A stretch of 17,833 nucleotides of DNA from JAVVUJ01 sp964461765 (GCA_964461765.1 CAYWVS010000063.1:1-17833); one strand, 5' to 3'; positions 1 through 8,174 are shown, counted from the first letter of the stretch. The notes: generated by a model from the sequence alone, not told the origin. Program-made: numbers and translations.

Positions 1-46
1 CCGCAAGGGGCGACGCTTTGCAAGGTACGTTCTTTGATATGACCTC

Positions 47-67
47 AATATCGTCAAGGACGATATT
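47..67 (+). terminator. Terminator-like hairpin at the upstream edge
   Basis: A 9-bp perfect stem (AATATCGTC paired with GACGATATT) closes a 3-base loop and is followed on the + strand by a T-rich stretch (TTTTC, then TACATATTTT). It would fit as an intrinsic terminator for a + strand gene ending just before it. Two reading frames coming in from the left edge stop at 35-37 and 40-42, but neither 11-13 residue tail is recognisable. The stem is only moderately GC-rich, so the call is tentative. Confidence 0.4.
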
Positions 68-109
68 TTCTACATATTTTAAAATATAATTTTGAAAGGA
101 CCATAATAA

Positions 110-1330
110 ATGAGAAGCAAAGTAGCTGTAATGAAGTGTGAATCTTACGATATAAATAAAGTGAAATCTGCCATTTCAAAGGGCTTAGATCTTTTGGGAG
201 GCTTGGAGGCTCTCTTTCCCAATGACCATAAAATTTTGCTGAAGCCCAATCTTCTCAATAAGGCTACACCGGAAAAGGCAGTTACAACACATCCTGCCAT
301 ATTTGAGGCTGTCATACAAATTTTACAGGAGCAAAATTTCAAGAATCTATACTATGGGGATTCCCCCGGTAATCCTGCACCACCGGAAAAGATTGCACAA
401 GGTTGTGGACTAAAACATGTGGCGGATGAATACGGTGTACCCTTTGGGGACTTCACTCACGGCAAAACCTGTAACTTCCCGGAGGGAAACTTTTCAAAGC
501 AATTTGAGATAAGCAACGGTACCCTTGAGGCGGATGCTATTATCAATCTTCCAAAGATGAAAACCCATGCACTCATGCGCATTACAGGAGCGGTGAAAAA
601 CATATTGGGATGCGTGTACGGCTTTAATAAAGGCATGTCCCATGCAAAATTCCCTGACCCTGATTCCTTCGGGAAAATGTTGGTAGATTTAAGCCTCTAC
701 CTAAAACCAAAGCTTCATATTTTGGATGGAATTATGGCCATGGAGGGAAATGGACCCTTTGCAGGAAATCCTGTAAATATGAATGTAATCTTAATATCTA
801 CTGACCCCGTAGCACTGGATACGGTGTTTTGCAATTTAATCGATTTAGACCCCATGCTCATAGCTACGAATAAATACGGTGATTTATACGGACTTGGTAC
901 TGCAAAAGAAGAGAATATTGAAATTCTGGGAGATGATATCAAAAGCTTAATTCACAAAGAATTTAACGTATCAAAGGATCCCATCGTGGCAGGAAAATGG
1001 AAAATCCTATCTAACCTGAGGGCTCCCTTTATGAAAAAGCCTGTAATCAATAACCAAAAATGCATCAGTTGCGGTGCTTGTGTGGAGGCTTGCCCCATCA
1101 AAGACTCGGAAGGAGGAAACGATCCTAAAAACTACGACGATATAGCCATTTACTTCCCGGTCTCTGGAATTTCTTCTAAGAAAAAAGAAGAGGAAGTAGA
1201 GAAAAAAACTAAGCCGAAATATAACTACAAGAATTGTATTCGCTGCTATTGTTGTCAGGAAATGTGTCCTGCAAAGGCCATAGATGTGAAAACACCCTTA
1301 CTAGGTAAAATCTTAATATATCGGAGCTAG
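110..1330 (+). CDS. DUF362 domain protein with C-terminal 2[4Fe-4S] ferredoxin domain
   Basis: A 406-residue cytoplasmic protein. Residues about 1-300 match the DUF362 family pattern (N-terminal KVAVMKC strand, a central NLPKMKTH segment, then GAVKN followed by LGCVYG). The C-terminus carries two ferredoxin motifs with CxxCxxCxxxCP spacing: the first starts at Cys318 and the second at Cys376. They are separated by a charged, Lys/Glu-rich linker, so two [4Fe-4S] clusters are expected. The ATG has a GAAAGGA ribosome binding site 9 bases upstream. DUF362 proteins are common in anaerobes as presumed electron-transfer or Fe-S proteins, but the reaction is not established and the neighbours give no clue. 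The gene converges on the acyltransferase, and both stop codons lie within one CTAG at 1327-1330. Family assignment is firm; function is unknown. Confidence 0.9.
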   Translation: MRSKVAVMKCESYDINKVKSAISKGLDLLGGLEALFPNDHKILLKPNLLNKATPEKAVTTHPAIFEAVIQILQEQNFKNLYYGDSPGNPAPPEKIAQGCGLKHVADEYGVPFGDFTHGKTCNFPEGNFSKQFEISNGTLEADAIINLPKMKTHALMRITGAVKNILGCVYGFNKGMSHAKFPDPDSFGKMLVDLSLYLKPKLHILDGIMAMEGNGPFAGNPVNMNVILISTDPVALDTVFCNLIDLDPMLIATNKYGDLYGLGTAKEENIEILGDDIKSLIHKEFNVSKDPIVAGKWKILSNLRAPFMKKPVINNQKCISCGACVEACPIKDSEGGNDPKNYDDIAIYFPVSGISSKKKEEEVEKKTKPKYNYKNCIRCYCCQEMCPAKAIDVKTPLLGKILIYRS

Positions 1331-2373
1331 GATTTAAATTTTAATTTCCCTAGGAGTTTTCCTTTTATTACATGGATCAATACTGCAAACCCCAAGGACA
1401 GTAAGAAAACAGCCAAGGTCAAAATAGGAATCCGCATTACTGAACCCAATTCAAATGAAGATTCATTGATTGCCTTGGTTAACATGTCTAAAATCAATGC
1501 ATGAACCAGATAAATGCTAAATGAATATGTAGCAATTTTATCAACCCACAAATTCTCAAATGTTAGGCAGGAAAAAAAGCTAAAGGCAGTGACACTGCCA
1601 AAAGCAACCACAGGGGATAAAAAACCGTAAAAATAAAAGGGATTTATGGCTTCAGTACCACTTTTAACCAAAATCTCAGTGGCGTAAAATATAAAAATCA
1701 TGCAGATGATGGAAATAATAGCAGAATGAATCTTCCATTTTTTAAGCACTGATACATTTTCCCGAATCCAATATCCCAAAATGTAATATCCCAGATATTG
1801 AATGAACTTCAAATACCAAGGTAAAGTAGTAATATCCGTGACAATCATTCCAATAATCAGGAATGTAGCACCCATGAGTCCAACACTCCCCCTATCCAAT
1901 CTGTTTATCACCCTAATGAGAATGGGAGTAATAACAAATAACCCTAAAGCCATATAAAGATACCACATATGATAATAGGGAGCACCCTTCACCCATTGAG
2001 TAAAAAAATAAGAAATCAAATCAGATAAACCCCGGGAATCTATTTCTCCCAAAGCATAACTCTTCCGGGCATTCACCACTTGATACAATACATAAATGAA
2101 ACTCCATACTAAAGTAGGAATCAAAATTGTTATTCCGATTTTTTTGTAATAGGTAAAATATTTTTTATTTCGTTTTTTATTTAATTGAAAAGCGCCGCTT
2201 AGCATGACAAAAAGGGGTACTGCATATCTGGTTGCTGAATCCATGGCATTGCTTAAAGTAAAAGAAATATCGGGATGTTCCATAGTCAGAGAAATACTGC
2301 CTGCTGCAACGTGAAGTAATACGATCATAAAGGTCGATAACAATCGCAATAATTCGTAATTTCCCAGCCTCAA
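1327..2373 (-). CDS. Membrane acyltransferase (acyltransferase family 3)
   Basis: An integral membrane O-acyltransferase-like protein with about ten hydrophobic segments. It begins with the family's characteristic first helix, YELLRLLSTFMIVLLH, whose His is the conserved catalytic-type residue. Members transfer acetyl or succinyl groups to cell-surface or secreted glycans; the substrate here is unknown. The frame is open to an ATG at 2433, but I chose the TTG at 2373 (348 residues, starting MRLGNYELL). It has a strong GGGGGGAG ribosome binding site 7 bases away, puts the first helix at the usual distance from the N-terminus, and drops an atypical 20-residue lead containing a hairpin. A candidate promoter at 2449-2478 would start transcription about 8 bases before the ATG, leaving no room for a ribosome binding site there. 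If the ATG is used the protein has 368 residues. It stands alone, convergent with the DUF362 gene and divergent from the PBP gene. Confidence 0.85.
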   Translation of the reverse strand: MRLGNYELLRLLSTFMIVLLHVAAGSISLTMEHPDISFTLSNAMDSATRYAVPLFVMLSGAFQLNKKRNKKYFTYYKKIGITILIPTLVWSFIYVLYQVVNARKSYALGEIDSRGLSDLISYFFTQWVKGAPYYHMWYLYMALGLFVITPILIRVINRLDRGSVGLMGATFLIIGMIVTDITTLPWYLKFIQYLGYYILGYWIRENVSVLKKWKIHSAIISIICMIFIFYATEILVKSGTEAINPFYFYGFLSPVVAFGSVTAFSFFSCLTFENLWVDKIATYSFSIYLVHALILDMLTKAINESSFELGSVMRIPILTLAVFLLSLGFAVLIHVIKGKLLGKLKFKS

Positions 2374-2380
2374 TTCTCTA

Positions 2381-2388
2381 CTCCCCCC
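2381..2388 (-). promoter_or_regulatory. Ribosome binding site supporting a TTG start
   Basis: GGGGGGAG on the minus strand, 7 bases before the TTG at 2373-2371. It is the only strong ribosome binding site near the start of the acyltransferase; the ATG at 2433 is preceded only by A/T-rich sequence without a recognisable site. Confidence 0.55.
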
Positions 2389-2406
2389 ACATGTTTCAGA
2401 TCTAAA

Positions 2407-2422
2407 TTCGCCAAAAGGCGAA
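2407..2422 (-). other. Small hairpin in the acyltransferase leader
   Basis: A 6-bp perfect stem (TTCGCC/GGCGAA) with a 4-base loop, lying between the candidate promoter and the TTG start, so inside the predicted untranslated leader. There is no T-run straight after it, so it is not an obvious terminator. Its role is unknown. Confidence 0.35.
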
Positions 2423-2448
2423 ATCTCAGCCATTAATAAATTTCATTT

Positions 2449-2478
2449 ATCATACCATATATTGACGGAACAATTCAA
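2449..2478 (-). promoter_or_regulatory. Candidate sigma-A promoter of the acyltransferase gene
   Basis: TTGAAT (2478-2473), an 18-base spacer, then TATGAT (2454-2449) on the minus strand. The predicted transcription start is near 2442, about 8 bases before the upstream ATG and about 70 bases before the TTG. Confidence 0.45.
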
Positions 2479-2536
2479 TGAAAATCAGTGTCTAAACAAA
2501 TTATTTGGTAATAATAAATTAATATTCGTATAGTTA

Positions 2537-2565
2537 TTAACATTTTCCAATAATTATGTTATAAT
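2537..2565 (+). promoter_or_regulatory. Sigma-A promoter of the PBP gene
   Basis: TTAACA (2537-2542), a 17-base spacer, then a perfect TATAAT (2560-2565). The predicted start is near 2572, about 60 bases before the ATG at 2633. It is the best housekeeping promoter in the window and suggests expression in growing cells. Confidence 0.75.
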
Positions 2566-2632
2566 TACATTTGTTTTATTTCTAATCAATGGAAAAGGAC
2601 AAAGATTACGATGCATTGAGGTAGGTGAATTT

Positions 2633-5600
2633 ATGAATGAAGATAAAAATAATATAGATAAATTATTTGATAAAAATGATGATGTTGTAGATAAAAAAGA
2701 TGACGATATAGACAGTTTTTTAAGTAGATTTGATACTATAGGAGATTCTTTAGGAAAATTTTCAGAAAAAAAACCTCCTGAAAAATCACCTTATATTGAA
2801 AAAACACATTATTCACAAAAACCATCTGTTTGGGAAAATAAAGATTTTCAAAATAATAGTTACAACAATAATCAAAAAGAAAAGGATCCTGATTTTTTAT
2901 TAGAACATTTTGAAAGTAAAAGTCAAGATTTGAATTCATCTGAACATAAAAATCCTATGGAGGAGTTTGTAGGGAGAGCACAGAGACATCAAAAAACTAA
3001 ATCAAAAGGAAGAAGCAAAACCACTTCTTTAGATAATGAATTCATTACTTCAACAAATAATTCTGAAAAAATCAATAATTTTGAAAAATTAGAATCAGAG
3101 GTTAATATGGAAGGACATCAAAAGAAAATATTTAATAAGTCAAAGAAAAAAAAGACAAAAAAAATATTATTAATTATTGCCAGTATTTTTCTTGTCATAG
3201 GTGTGGCCGGGGTGGTAACCTTAACGTCCATTATCCTTTCTGCACCTCCCATCAACCCGGAAACCATCTACTCTCTATTGAGCGAAAACTCTACCATGTA
3301 TGATGATCAAGGTCAGGTAATCGACAACCTAGTTTCCTCGGAAGGTTTTCGAACCAATATCTCCTTTACAGAGCTGTCCCCGGATCTAATCAATGCATTT
3401 GTAGCTATTGAAGATAAAACCTTTTGGGAACATAATGGGTTTAACTTCATTAGAATTATGGGAGCCATAAAAGAAAAAGTCTTTGGCAAAGCCACTATTA
3501 GCGGAACCAGTACCATCACGCAGCAGCTTGCCAGAAACCTTTATTTGGCAGAAATGAAATCGGAGAGATCCTTAGATAGAAAGTTAAAAGAAGCATATTA
3601 TACAGTCCTTTTAGAGAAACATCTTTCTAAAGAACAGATTTTAGAAGCTTACTTAAACACCATTTACTTAGGCTTTAATTCCAATGGAGTTCAAGCCGCC
3701 TCACAATCCTATTTCTCAAAAAATGCAGCGGATTTAAACATTGCAGAATGTGCTACCTTGGCCAGCTTACCACAAGCTCCGGACAGAACTGCTTTGATTA
3801 AAAAATACGCTCATAGCGAGGTAGCCGCAAATGATCCTAATATCGTGGATACCACTAGCGAATTTACCTTTTTATATAACGATTTATATATTTCTCGTAA
3901 AAACCTTGTTTTAAAATTCATGAAAGACCAAGGCAAAATTACTGAAGCACAATACCAAGAGGCACTGGCATACGATGTTCGTGCATCTATCAATCCCAGT
4001 GATGATACCACAAGAGAAATTACTTCTTATTTTGCCGACTATGTCATTAAAGATGTTATTAAAGGTCTCATGGAAACGTTAAAGCTTAGTGAAAGCGATG
4101 CCAGATATAGACTATATAACGGCGGATTGAGAATTTATACCACCATGAACGCTCAAATGCAAAAAACTGTGGAATCAGAGTTTACCAATAATGCTAATTT
4201 CCCCTCAGTAGTAAACTTAAGGCGAGATAGAGCTCAAAATATACTGGACTCTACGGGAAAAATCATTCTTTACTCTTACAATAATTACTTTGATGGTAAT
4301 GGAAACTTCACCTTAACTCCTGAAGAATATGAAGTAAACTCAGACGGCAGTATTTTAGTATATGCCGGTAAAAGGTTGAACTTTTATAATACCGATGTTC
4401 AAGGAAGCACAGATTATAGCGTAGAATTTAAGGATATGTACATCATTGAGAGCGGAACCTTCTACGGTATTAAAGGTGGTGTAATCAAAGTTCCTCAAGA
4501 ATATAAAAGCAAAGATGCAAACGGAAATTTAATCATCAGTCCTCAATTAAATGCTGATTTTCCTAACTTTTTACAATTTGGAAACAACGGAATTGTAATA
4601 GCAGCCGATAAGTATGCCTTAAAGCAGAGAACCGTACAGCCCCAGTCCTCTATGGTAATCATCGACTATAAGCAAGGAGCCATTAAGGCTATGGTCGGAG
4701 GTCGTGGTGTCACCGGAAAGCTTTTATATAACCGTGCCACCAGCCCCAGACAACCGGGTTCCTCCATGAAGCCCATCGGAGCCTATGGTCCTGCTTTGCA
4801 AGCCAGTGTGGATCAGCTAAACGGCGGAGGAAATGCGGTTACAGATAGAACTCAAGTTTACGGAAACTTTTGGACGGCGGCCAGTTCCATCAACGATGCT
4901 CCCATTAAGCTGCCCGACGGAAAATTGTGGCCAAAAAACTGGTACACAGGATTTAAAGGAATGACCAGAATGAGAGTAGCAATCGAGCAGTCTGTCAATA
5001 CTTGTGCCGTCAAAGTTTTTAATGATATCGGTGTAAGTCGCTCTGTAAAATTTGCAAAAAGCTTAGGAATTACATCTATTGTAGAAGAAGGAGCTGTCAG
5101 CGACTTGAATCCTGCGGCCATGGCTTTAGGAGGAATGACCTACGGTGTATCTCCACTGGAAATGGCAGCAGCATATGGAAGCTTTGCCAATGAAGGAACT
5201 TACGTTTCACCAAGCTCCTATACAAAGGTTACAAACAAAAAAGATGAGGTAATATTAGAAGCAAAGCATAATTATGTGCAAGCAATGGATAAAGGTGTTG
5301 CTTTTATCATGACCGACATGTTGCGTTCTGCAGTTGTTGCAGGAATAGCCGGAAACGCCGCTATTCCTAATCAACCTGTTGCAGGAAAAACAGGAACTAC
5401 AAACGACAACTACGATGCTTGGTTTGTGGGATACACTCCTTATTATGTAGGAGCTTTATGGATAGGAAACGATGTTAATATTGAATTGGGTCAAGGAAGT
5501 ATCGCCGCCACCAGGGTATGGGCAAGGATCATGAAACAAGTCCATACCGGATTGGCTTCCGGAAAATTCGCCAGACCTGACAACGTGGTTTCCGCTTACG

Positions 5601-5977
5601 TGGATTCATTTAACGGATACCTTCCTTCCGGCGGGGGCAGTGTAGCGGAATACTTCATTAAGGGCACGCAGCCTACATCAACCTTTAAGGGTTCTTATCC
5701 TGCCGGCGCCAATGTACCGAAAAAGGAAGAGGAGGAGGAAGAAAAACCGGAGGAAATAACTCCAAATCAACCTCAAGAACCAGGTAACTCTGAGACTCCG
5801 ACTCCTAACCCTAATCCGGGTACAGGTCCAAGCCCTAACCCAAATCCAACTCCAAACCCAACACCGCCGACACCTACTCCTGAGCCTTCTCCTGAGACTC
5901 CGGCACCTACGCCGGAACCGACTCCAACTCCACCTCCGGTGGTAGAGGAACCTCCTTCATGGGTAGTAGTAGAGTAG
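2633..5977 (+). CDS. Class A penicillin-binding protein (PBP1A type), bifunctional
   Basis: Peptidoglycan polymerase and cross-linking enzyme, 1114 residues, longer than typical PBP1A. Residues 1-175 form a hydrophilic, Lys/Asn/Asp-rich cytoplasmic extension. A basic stretch and one membrane helix (about 178-203) anchor the protein. The glycosyltransferase-51 domain follows, with EDKTFWEHNG (Glu260 as the expected catalytic residue), TSTITQQLARN, and the RKLKEAYYTVLLEKHLSKEQILEAYLN region split here across its two halves. The transpeptidase domain has SxxK with nucleophile Ser710 and Lys713, SVN at 787-789 and KTG at 919-921. The C-terminus has an acidic Glu run and a Pro/Thr/Asn-rich tail. 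The start has a GAGGT-type ribosome binding site. An internal ATG at 3107 (Met159), preceded by AGAGG, would give a conventional short cytoplasmic tail. The DNA of the first 180 codons is far more AT-rich than the rest. Confidence 0.95.
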   Translation: MNEDKNNIDKLFDKNDDVVDKKDDDIDSFLSRFDTIGDSLGKFSEKKPPEKSPYIEKTHYSQKPSVWENKDFQNNSYNNNQKEKDPDFLLEHFESKSQDLNSSEHKNPMEEFVGRAQRHQKTKSKGRSKTTSLDNEFITSTNNSEKINNFEKLESEVNMEGHQKKIFNKSKKKKTKKILLIIASIFLVIGVAGVVTLTSIILSAPPINPETIYSLLSENSTMYDDQGQVIDNLVSSEGFRTNISFTELSPDLINAFVAIEDKTFWEHNGFNFIRIMGAIKEKVFGKATISGTSTITQQLARNLYLAEMKSERSLDRKLKEAYYTVLLEKHLSKEQILEAYLNTIYLGFNSNGVQAASQSYFSKNAADLNIAECATLASLPQAPDRTALIKKYAHSEVAANDPNIVDTTSEFTFLYNDLYISRKNLVLKFMKDQGKITEAQYQEALAYDVRASINPSDDTTREITSYFADYVIKDVIKGLMETLKLSESDARYRLYNGGLRIYTTMNAQMQKTVESEFTNNANFPSVVNLRRDRAQNILDSTGKIILYSYNNYFDGNGNFTLTPEEYEVNSDGSILVYAGKRLNFYNTDVQGSTDYSVEFKDMYIIESGTFYGIKGGVIKVPQEYKSKDANGNLIISPQLNADFPNFLQFGNNGIVIAADKYALKQRTVQPQSSMVIIDYKQGAIKAMVGGRGVTGKLLYNRATSPRQPGSSMKPIGAYGPALQASVDQLNGGGNAVTDRTQVYGNFWTAASSINDAPIKLPDGKLWPKNWYTGFKGMTRMRVAIEQSVNTCAVKVFNDIGVSRSVKFAKSLGITSIVEEGAVSDLNPAAMALGGMTYGVSPLEMAAAYGSFANEGTYVSPSSYTKVTNKKDEVILEAKHNYVQAMDKGVAFIMTDMLRSAVVAGIAGNAAIPNQPVAGKTGTTNDNYDAWFVGYTPYYVGALWIGNDVNIELGQGSIAATRVWARIMKQVHTGLASGKFARPDNVVSAYVDSFNGYLPSGGGSVAEYFIKGTQPTSTFKGSYPAGANVPKKEEEEEEKPEEITPNQPQEPGNSETPTPNPNPGTGPSPNPNPTPNPTPPTPTPEPSPETPAPTPEPTPTPPPVVEEPPSWVVVE
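5701..5956 (+). repeat. Low-complexity Pro/Thr/Asn-rich coding tail of the PBP
   Basis: Degenerate repeats of PTP, PNP and PEP units follow a Glu-rich run at the C-terminus of the penicillin-binding protein. Such tails are common on Gram-positive PBP1 enzymes and probably act as a flexible wall-spanning segment. Triplet-periodic, C-rich DNA of this kind is prone to length variation. Confidence 0.7.
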
Positions 5978-6045
5978 ATGGTTTGATCGTATATAGGTTC
6001 TATAAAATGGACTTTAGAATTAAAAATTTAATTAAAATTACCAAA

Positions 6046-6402
6046 TTATCGTTTTGATTTTGGAGAAAAAATCAATGCGACCAAATATCCAAACAGCACT
6101 GCTGCGGTAATCCCTGCGGCAGTGTTTTTTATTGCTCCCGTCAATGCACCCAGAAAACCGTCTGACTGAGCTCCTTCGATGGCCCCCTTTGCCAAGGCAT
6201 ATCCGAATCCAGGAAGAGGTACTGTGGCACCGTTTTTGCCGAGCTCCACCAGAGGCTGATACAGACCCAACCCCGTTAGTATAGCACCTACAACTACCAA
6301 CAAAACTAAAATTCTGGGAGCTGTCAGCTTCGTGGTATCCATTAAAATTTGACCTATGACGCAGATGGCTCCACCAATGAGAAATACGGTTAAATAATCC
6401 AT
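6046..6402 (-). CDS. spoVAE: Stage V sporulation protein AE (SpoVAE)
   Basis: A 118-residue, highly hydrophobic protein with three to four membrane helices. It matches SpoVAE in length and in sequence landmarks: the N-terminal GGAICVIGQILMD, the TAPRILVLLVV segment, and the central GATVPLPGFGYALAKGA loop. Together with SpoVAC and SpoVAD it belongs to the inner-membrane channel that moves Ca2+-dipicolinic acid into the forespore during sporulation and out at germination. It is the last gene of the three-gene operon, but is separated from spoVAD by 156 bases of AT-rich DNA, unusually far for this operon. Its ribosome binding site (AAAGGA) lies about 13 bases from the ATG, longer than optimal. 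No strong terminator is visible in the 68 bases between it and the convergent PBP gene. Confidence 0.93.
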   Translation of the reverse strand: MDYLTVFLIGGAICVIGQILMDTTKLTAPRILVLLVVVGAILTGLGLYQPLVELGKNGATVPLPGFGYALAKGAIEGAQSDGFLGALTGAIKNTAAGITAAVLFGYLVALIFSPKSKR

Positions 6403-6558
6403 TTTTAATTTTATTTCCTTTCTGTATTTTTTGTAGCACAGAAATTATTGTTTAAAATATTCTAAGTCTTAAAATATCAAATTATATTACATACTTTTTA
6501 ACTTAAACATTATAATTGATTTATTCATTTAATCATTATCATTTGATTTTATTTAAAT
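6403..6558 (-). other. AT-rich spacer between spoVAD and spoVAE
   Basis: 156 bases of very AT-rich DNA with no credible reading frame. A TATAAT lies within it on the minus strand, but without a good -35 at the right distance. I found no sigma-G pair of elements here, so spoVAE is probably read through from the spoVAC promoter. Confidence 0.4.
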
Positions 6559-7590
6559 TTACTTAGAGAGCTCCGTGGTCAAGGCTACCGCATGAGCGAT
6601 TCCGGGGATAGACTCACCTTGAAAAGGACTGATGGTAGATAACAGTGCCCCCGTGGATAAAAGAAGAGCATTTTTAATTTTTCCTTTTTTCATTTCTTTT
6701 ACCACATATCCTGCAAAGATAGAAGCGGAACAACCGCATCCACTACCGCCGCTGTGAACATCTTGCTCCTTATAAAACATCATTGCACCGGAATCATCAT
6801 AATTGGAGGTAACCGGGGCTCCTTGGGCGGCTAACAAATCCTTGGCAATCTCTTTCCCTACCAATCCTAAGTCCCCTGTAAGGATAGTATCGTAAAAGTC
6901 AGGTGTTCTACCTGTATCATTTAAATGAGTAATGATGGTGTCTACGGCCGCAGGTGCCATGGCTGCACCCATTTGATTTGCATCTTTTACCCCTGTATCT
7001 ATGAGTTTACCAATGGTTCCGTGGGTTACGTAGACGTGCTTCTCTACTGCTCCCTTTTCCTCCTTGCCTTTATCGGCAGAAATGGTGACCGCACCCGCTG
7101 CTGTAGTGGTCCATTGTGCCGTGGGAGGTCTTTGATTTCCATGCTCCAAGGGCATTCTAAACTGTCTTTCTGCTGTACAATAGTGACTGGATGCCCCGCC
7201 GATTACGTTGCGAGCATGACCGCCGTCTACTAATGCAGCACCGATGAGCATAGCTTCAGTCATAGCTGAGCAAGCACCATAAAGTCCTAAAAATGGAATT
7301 CCTAAATCCCTTGCCATAAATGAAGATGACATCAATTGATTTAGTAAATCTCCTGTCAGAAGGGCATCAATTTCCTCTTTTTCTTTTCCGCTTTTTAGTA
7401 AAGCAATTAAAATTGCTTGCTTCAGCATTTTGCTTTCCGACTTCTCCCAGGTATTCTCTCCATAGGTATCTTCTTCCAAGATAATGTCAAACCATTTGCT
7501 CATGGGACCCTTACCTTCTTTTTCCCCCACTACGGCAGCAGAACCGATAATTCTTGGATTTTGGTTAAAAAATAATGTTTGCTTTCCCAT
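6559..7590 (-). CDS. spoVAD: Stage V sporulation protein AD (SpoVAD)
   Basis: A 343-residue protein with the thiolase-like fold of SpoVAD. Landmarks include the N-terminal NPRIIGSAAVVGEKEGKGP, the LYGACSAMTEAM segment around the thiolase-type cysteine region, GGASSHYCTAERQFR, and the GGSGCGCSAS segment near the C-terminus. In Bacillus, SpoVAD lies on the outer side of the forespore inner membrane and binds dipicolinic acid, supporting uptake with the membrane subunits SpoVAC and SpoVAE. The length is close to the usual 338 or so residues. The start has an AAAGGTG ribosome binding site 4 bases before the ATG. It follows spoVAC after 19 bases, so the two are co-transcribed, and precedes spoVAE after a 156-base gap. 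Confidence 0.95.
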   Translation of the reverse strand: MGKQTLFFNQNPRIIGSAAVVGEKEGKGPMSKWFDIILEEDTYGENTWEKSESKMLKQAILIALLKSGKEKEEIDALLTGDLLNQLMSSSFMARDLGIPFLGLYGACSAMTEAMLIGAALVDGGHARNVIGGASSHYCTAERQFRMPLEHGNQRPPTAQWTTTAAGAVTISADKGKEEKGAVEKHVYVTHGTIGKLIDTGVKDANQMGAAMAPAAVDTIITHLNDTGRTPDFYDTILTGDLGLVGKEIAKDLLAAQGAPVTSNYDDSGAMMFYKEQDVHSGGSGCGCSASIFAGYVVKEMKKGKIKNALLLSTGALLSTISPFQGESIPGIAHAVALTTELSK

Positions 7591-7609
7591 AATTCACCTT
7601 TAAAAACTC

Positions 7610-8071
7610 TTATATTTTTTCTATAGCATAATAAATTAATCCGATCACTGTTCCTGTACAGATTCCTGCCACTAACACAGGACCTGCAAGGCTGAATAGC
7701 TTTGCACCAATTCCTAAGATGATCCCCTCTTTTTTATATTCTATGGCTGGGGAAACCATGGAGTTGGCAAATCCAGTAATAGGTACGATGACCCCTGCCC
7801 CCGCATATTTGGCAATGCTATCAAAAACTCCGAACCCGGTCAGAAGCTGGGCGCTACAAACAAGAATAATCGTTACAAAGGAACCTGCATCTTCTTTGCT
7901 GACTCCCATACCCTCAATCATAGTTTGTATATAAAATGCTACGTCGCAAACAAGACCCCCCACAATAAATGCCTTTATGATATTTGTAAAGTAGGAAGGT
8001 TTAGGAGAAAACTGCTTTATATATTCCTCATAATGTTTTGTTTTTGCCTCTTTTTTCTGATCAATTTCCAT
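7610..8071 (-). CDS. spoVAC: Stage V sporulation protein AC (SpoVAC)
   Basis: A 153-residue membrane protein with about four helices after a basic hydrophilic N-terminus. The segment YIKQFSPKPSYFTNIIKAF followed by the GG...CD start of the first helix is typical of SpoVAC, as are VPITGFANSMVSPAIEYKKEG and the GIGAKLFSLAGPVLV helix. In Bacillus, SpoVAC is a mechanosensitive channel component of the SpoVA dipicolinate complex. The gene is first in spoVAC-spoVAD-spoVAE, a short clostridial version without spoVAA, spoVAB or spoVAF. A strong AAGGGGTG ribosome binding site precedes the ATG, and a sigma-G promoter match lies about 60 bases upstream, indicating late, forespore-specific expression. 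Confidence 0.95.
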   Translation of the reverse strand: MEIDQKKEAKTKHYEEYIKQFSPKPSYFTNIIKAFIVGGLVCDVAFYIQTMIEGMGVSKEDAGSFVTIILVCSAQLLTGFGVFDSIAKYAGAGVIVPITGFANSMVSPAIEYKKEGIILGIGAKLFSLAGPVLVAGICTGTVIGLIYYAIEKI

Positions 8072-8129
8072 TTCTACTCACCCCTTATATACGATTGGAT
8101 TCATACACGTCTGTAGAATCCTACCCTCT

Positions 8130-8158
8130 TATTATGTACATTAGGTTTGAATTCATTC
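8130..8158 (-). promoter_or_regulatory. Sigma-G (forespore) promoter of the spoVA operon
   Basis: On the minus strand, GAATG (8158-8154), a 17-base spacer and CATAATA (8136-8130). Both elements fit the Bacillus sigma-G consensus (GHATR and CATWHTA) at every position, with accepted spacing. The predicted start is near 8123, about 50 bases before spoVAC. This agrees with sigma-G control of spoVA in Bacillus. Confidence 0.8.
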
Positions 8159-8174
8159 CTATTTATGGCAAAAA

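Noticed and set aside
85..90. TATAAT just before the DUF362 gene as its promoter
   Set aside because: The start site would fall inside the ribosome binding site and no -35 element is present at the right distance.
6016..6031. AATTAAA/TTTAATT inverted repeat between the PBP gene and spoVAE as a terminator
   Set aside because: The stem is A/T only and too weak; no good terminator is visible in this convergent gap.
6038..6439. 133-codon minus-strand open frame covering spoVAE in another frame
   Set aside because: SpoVAE is clearly the coding frame; the other translation is rich in Arg, Ser and His without any domain.
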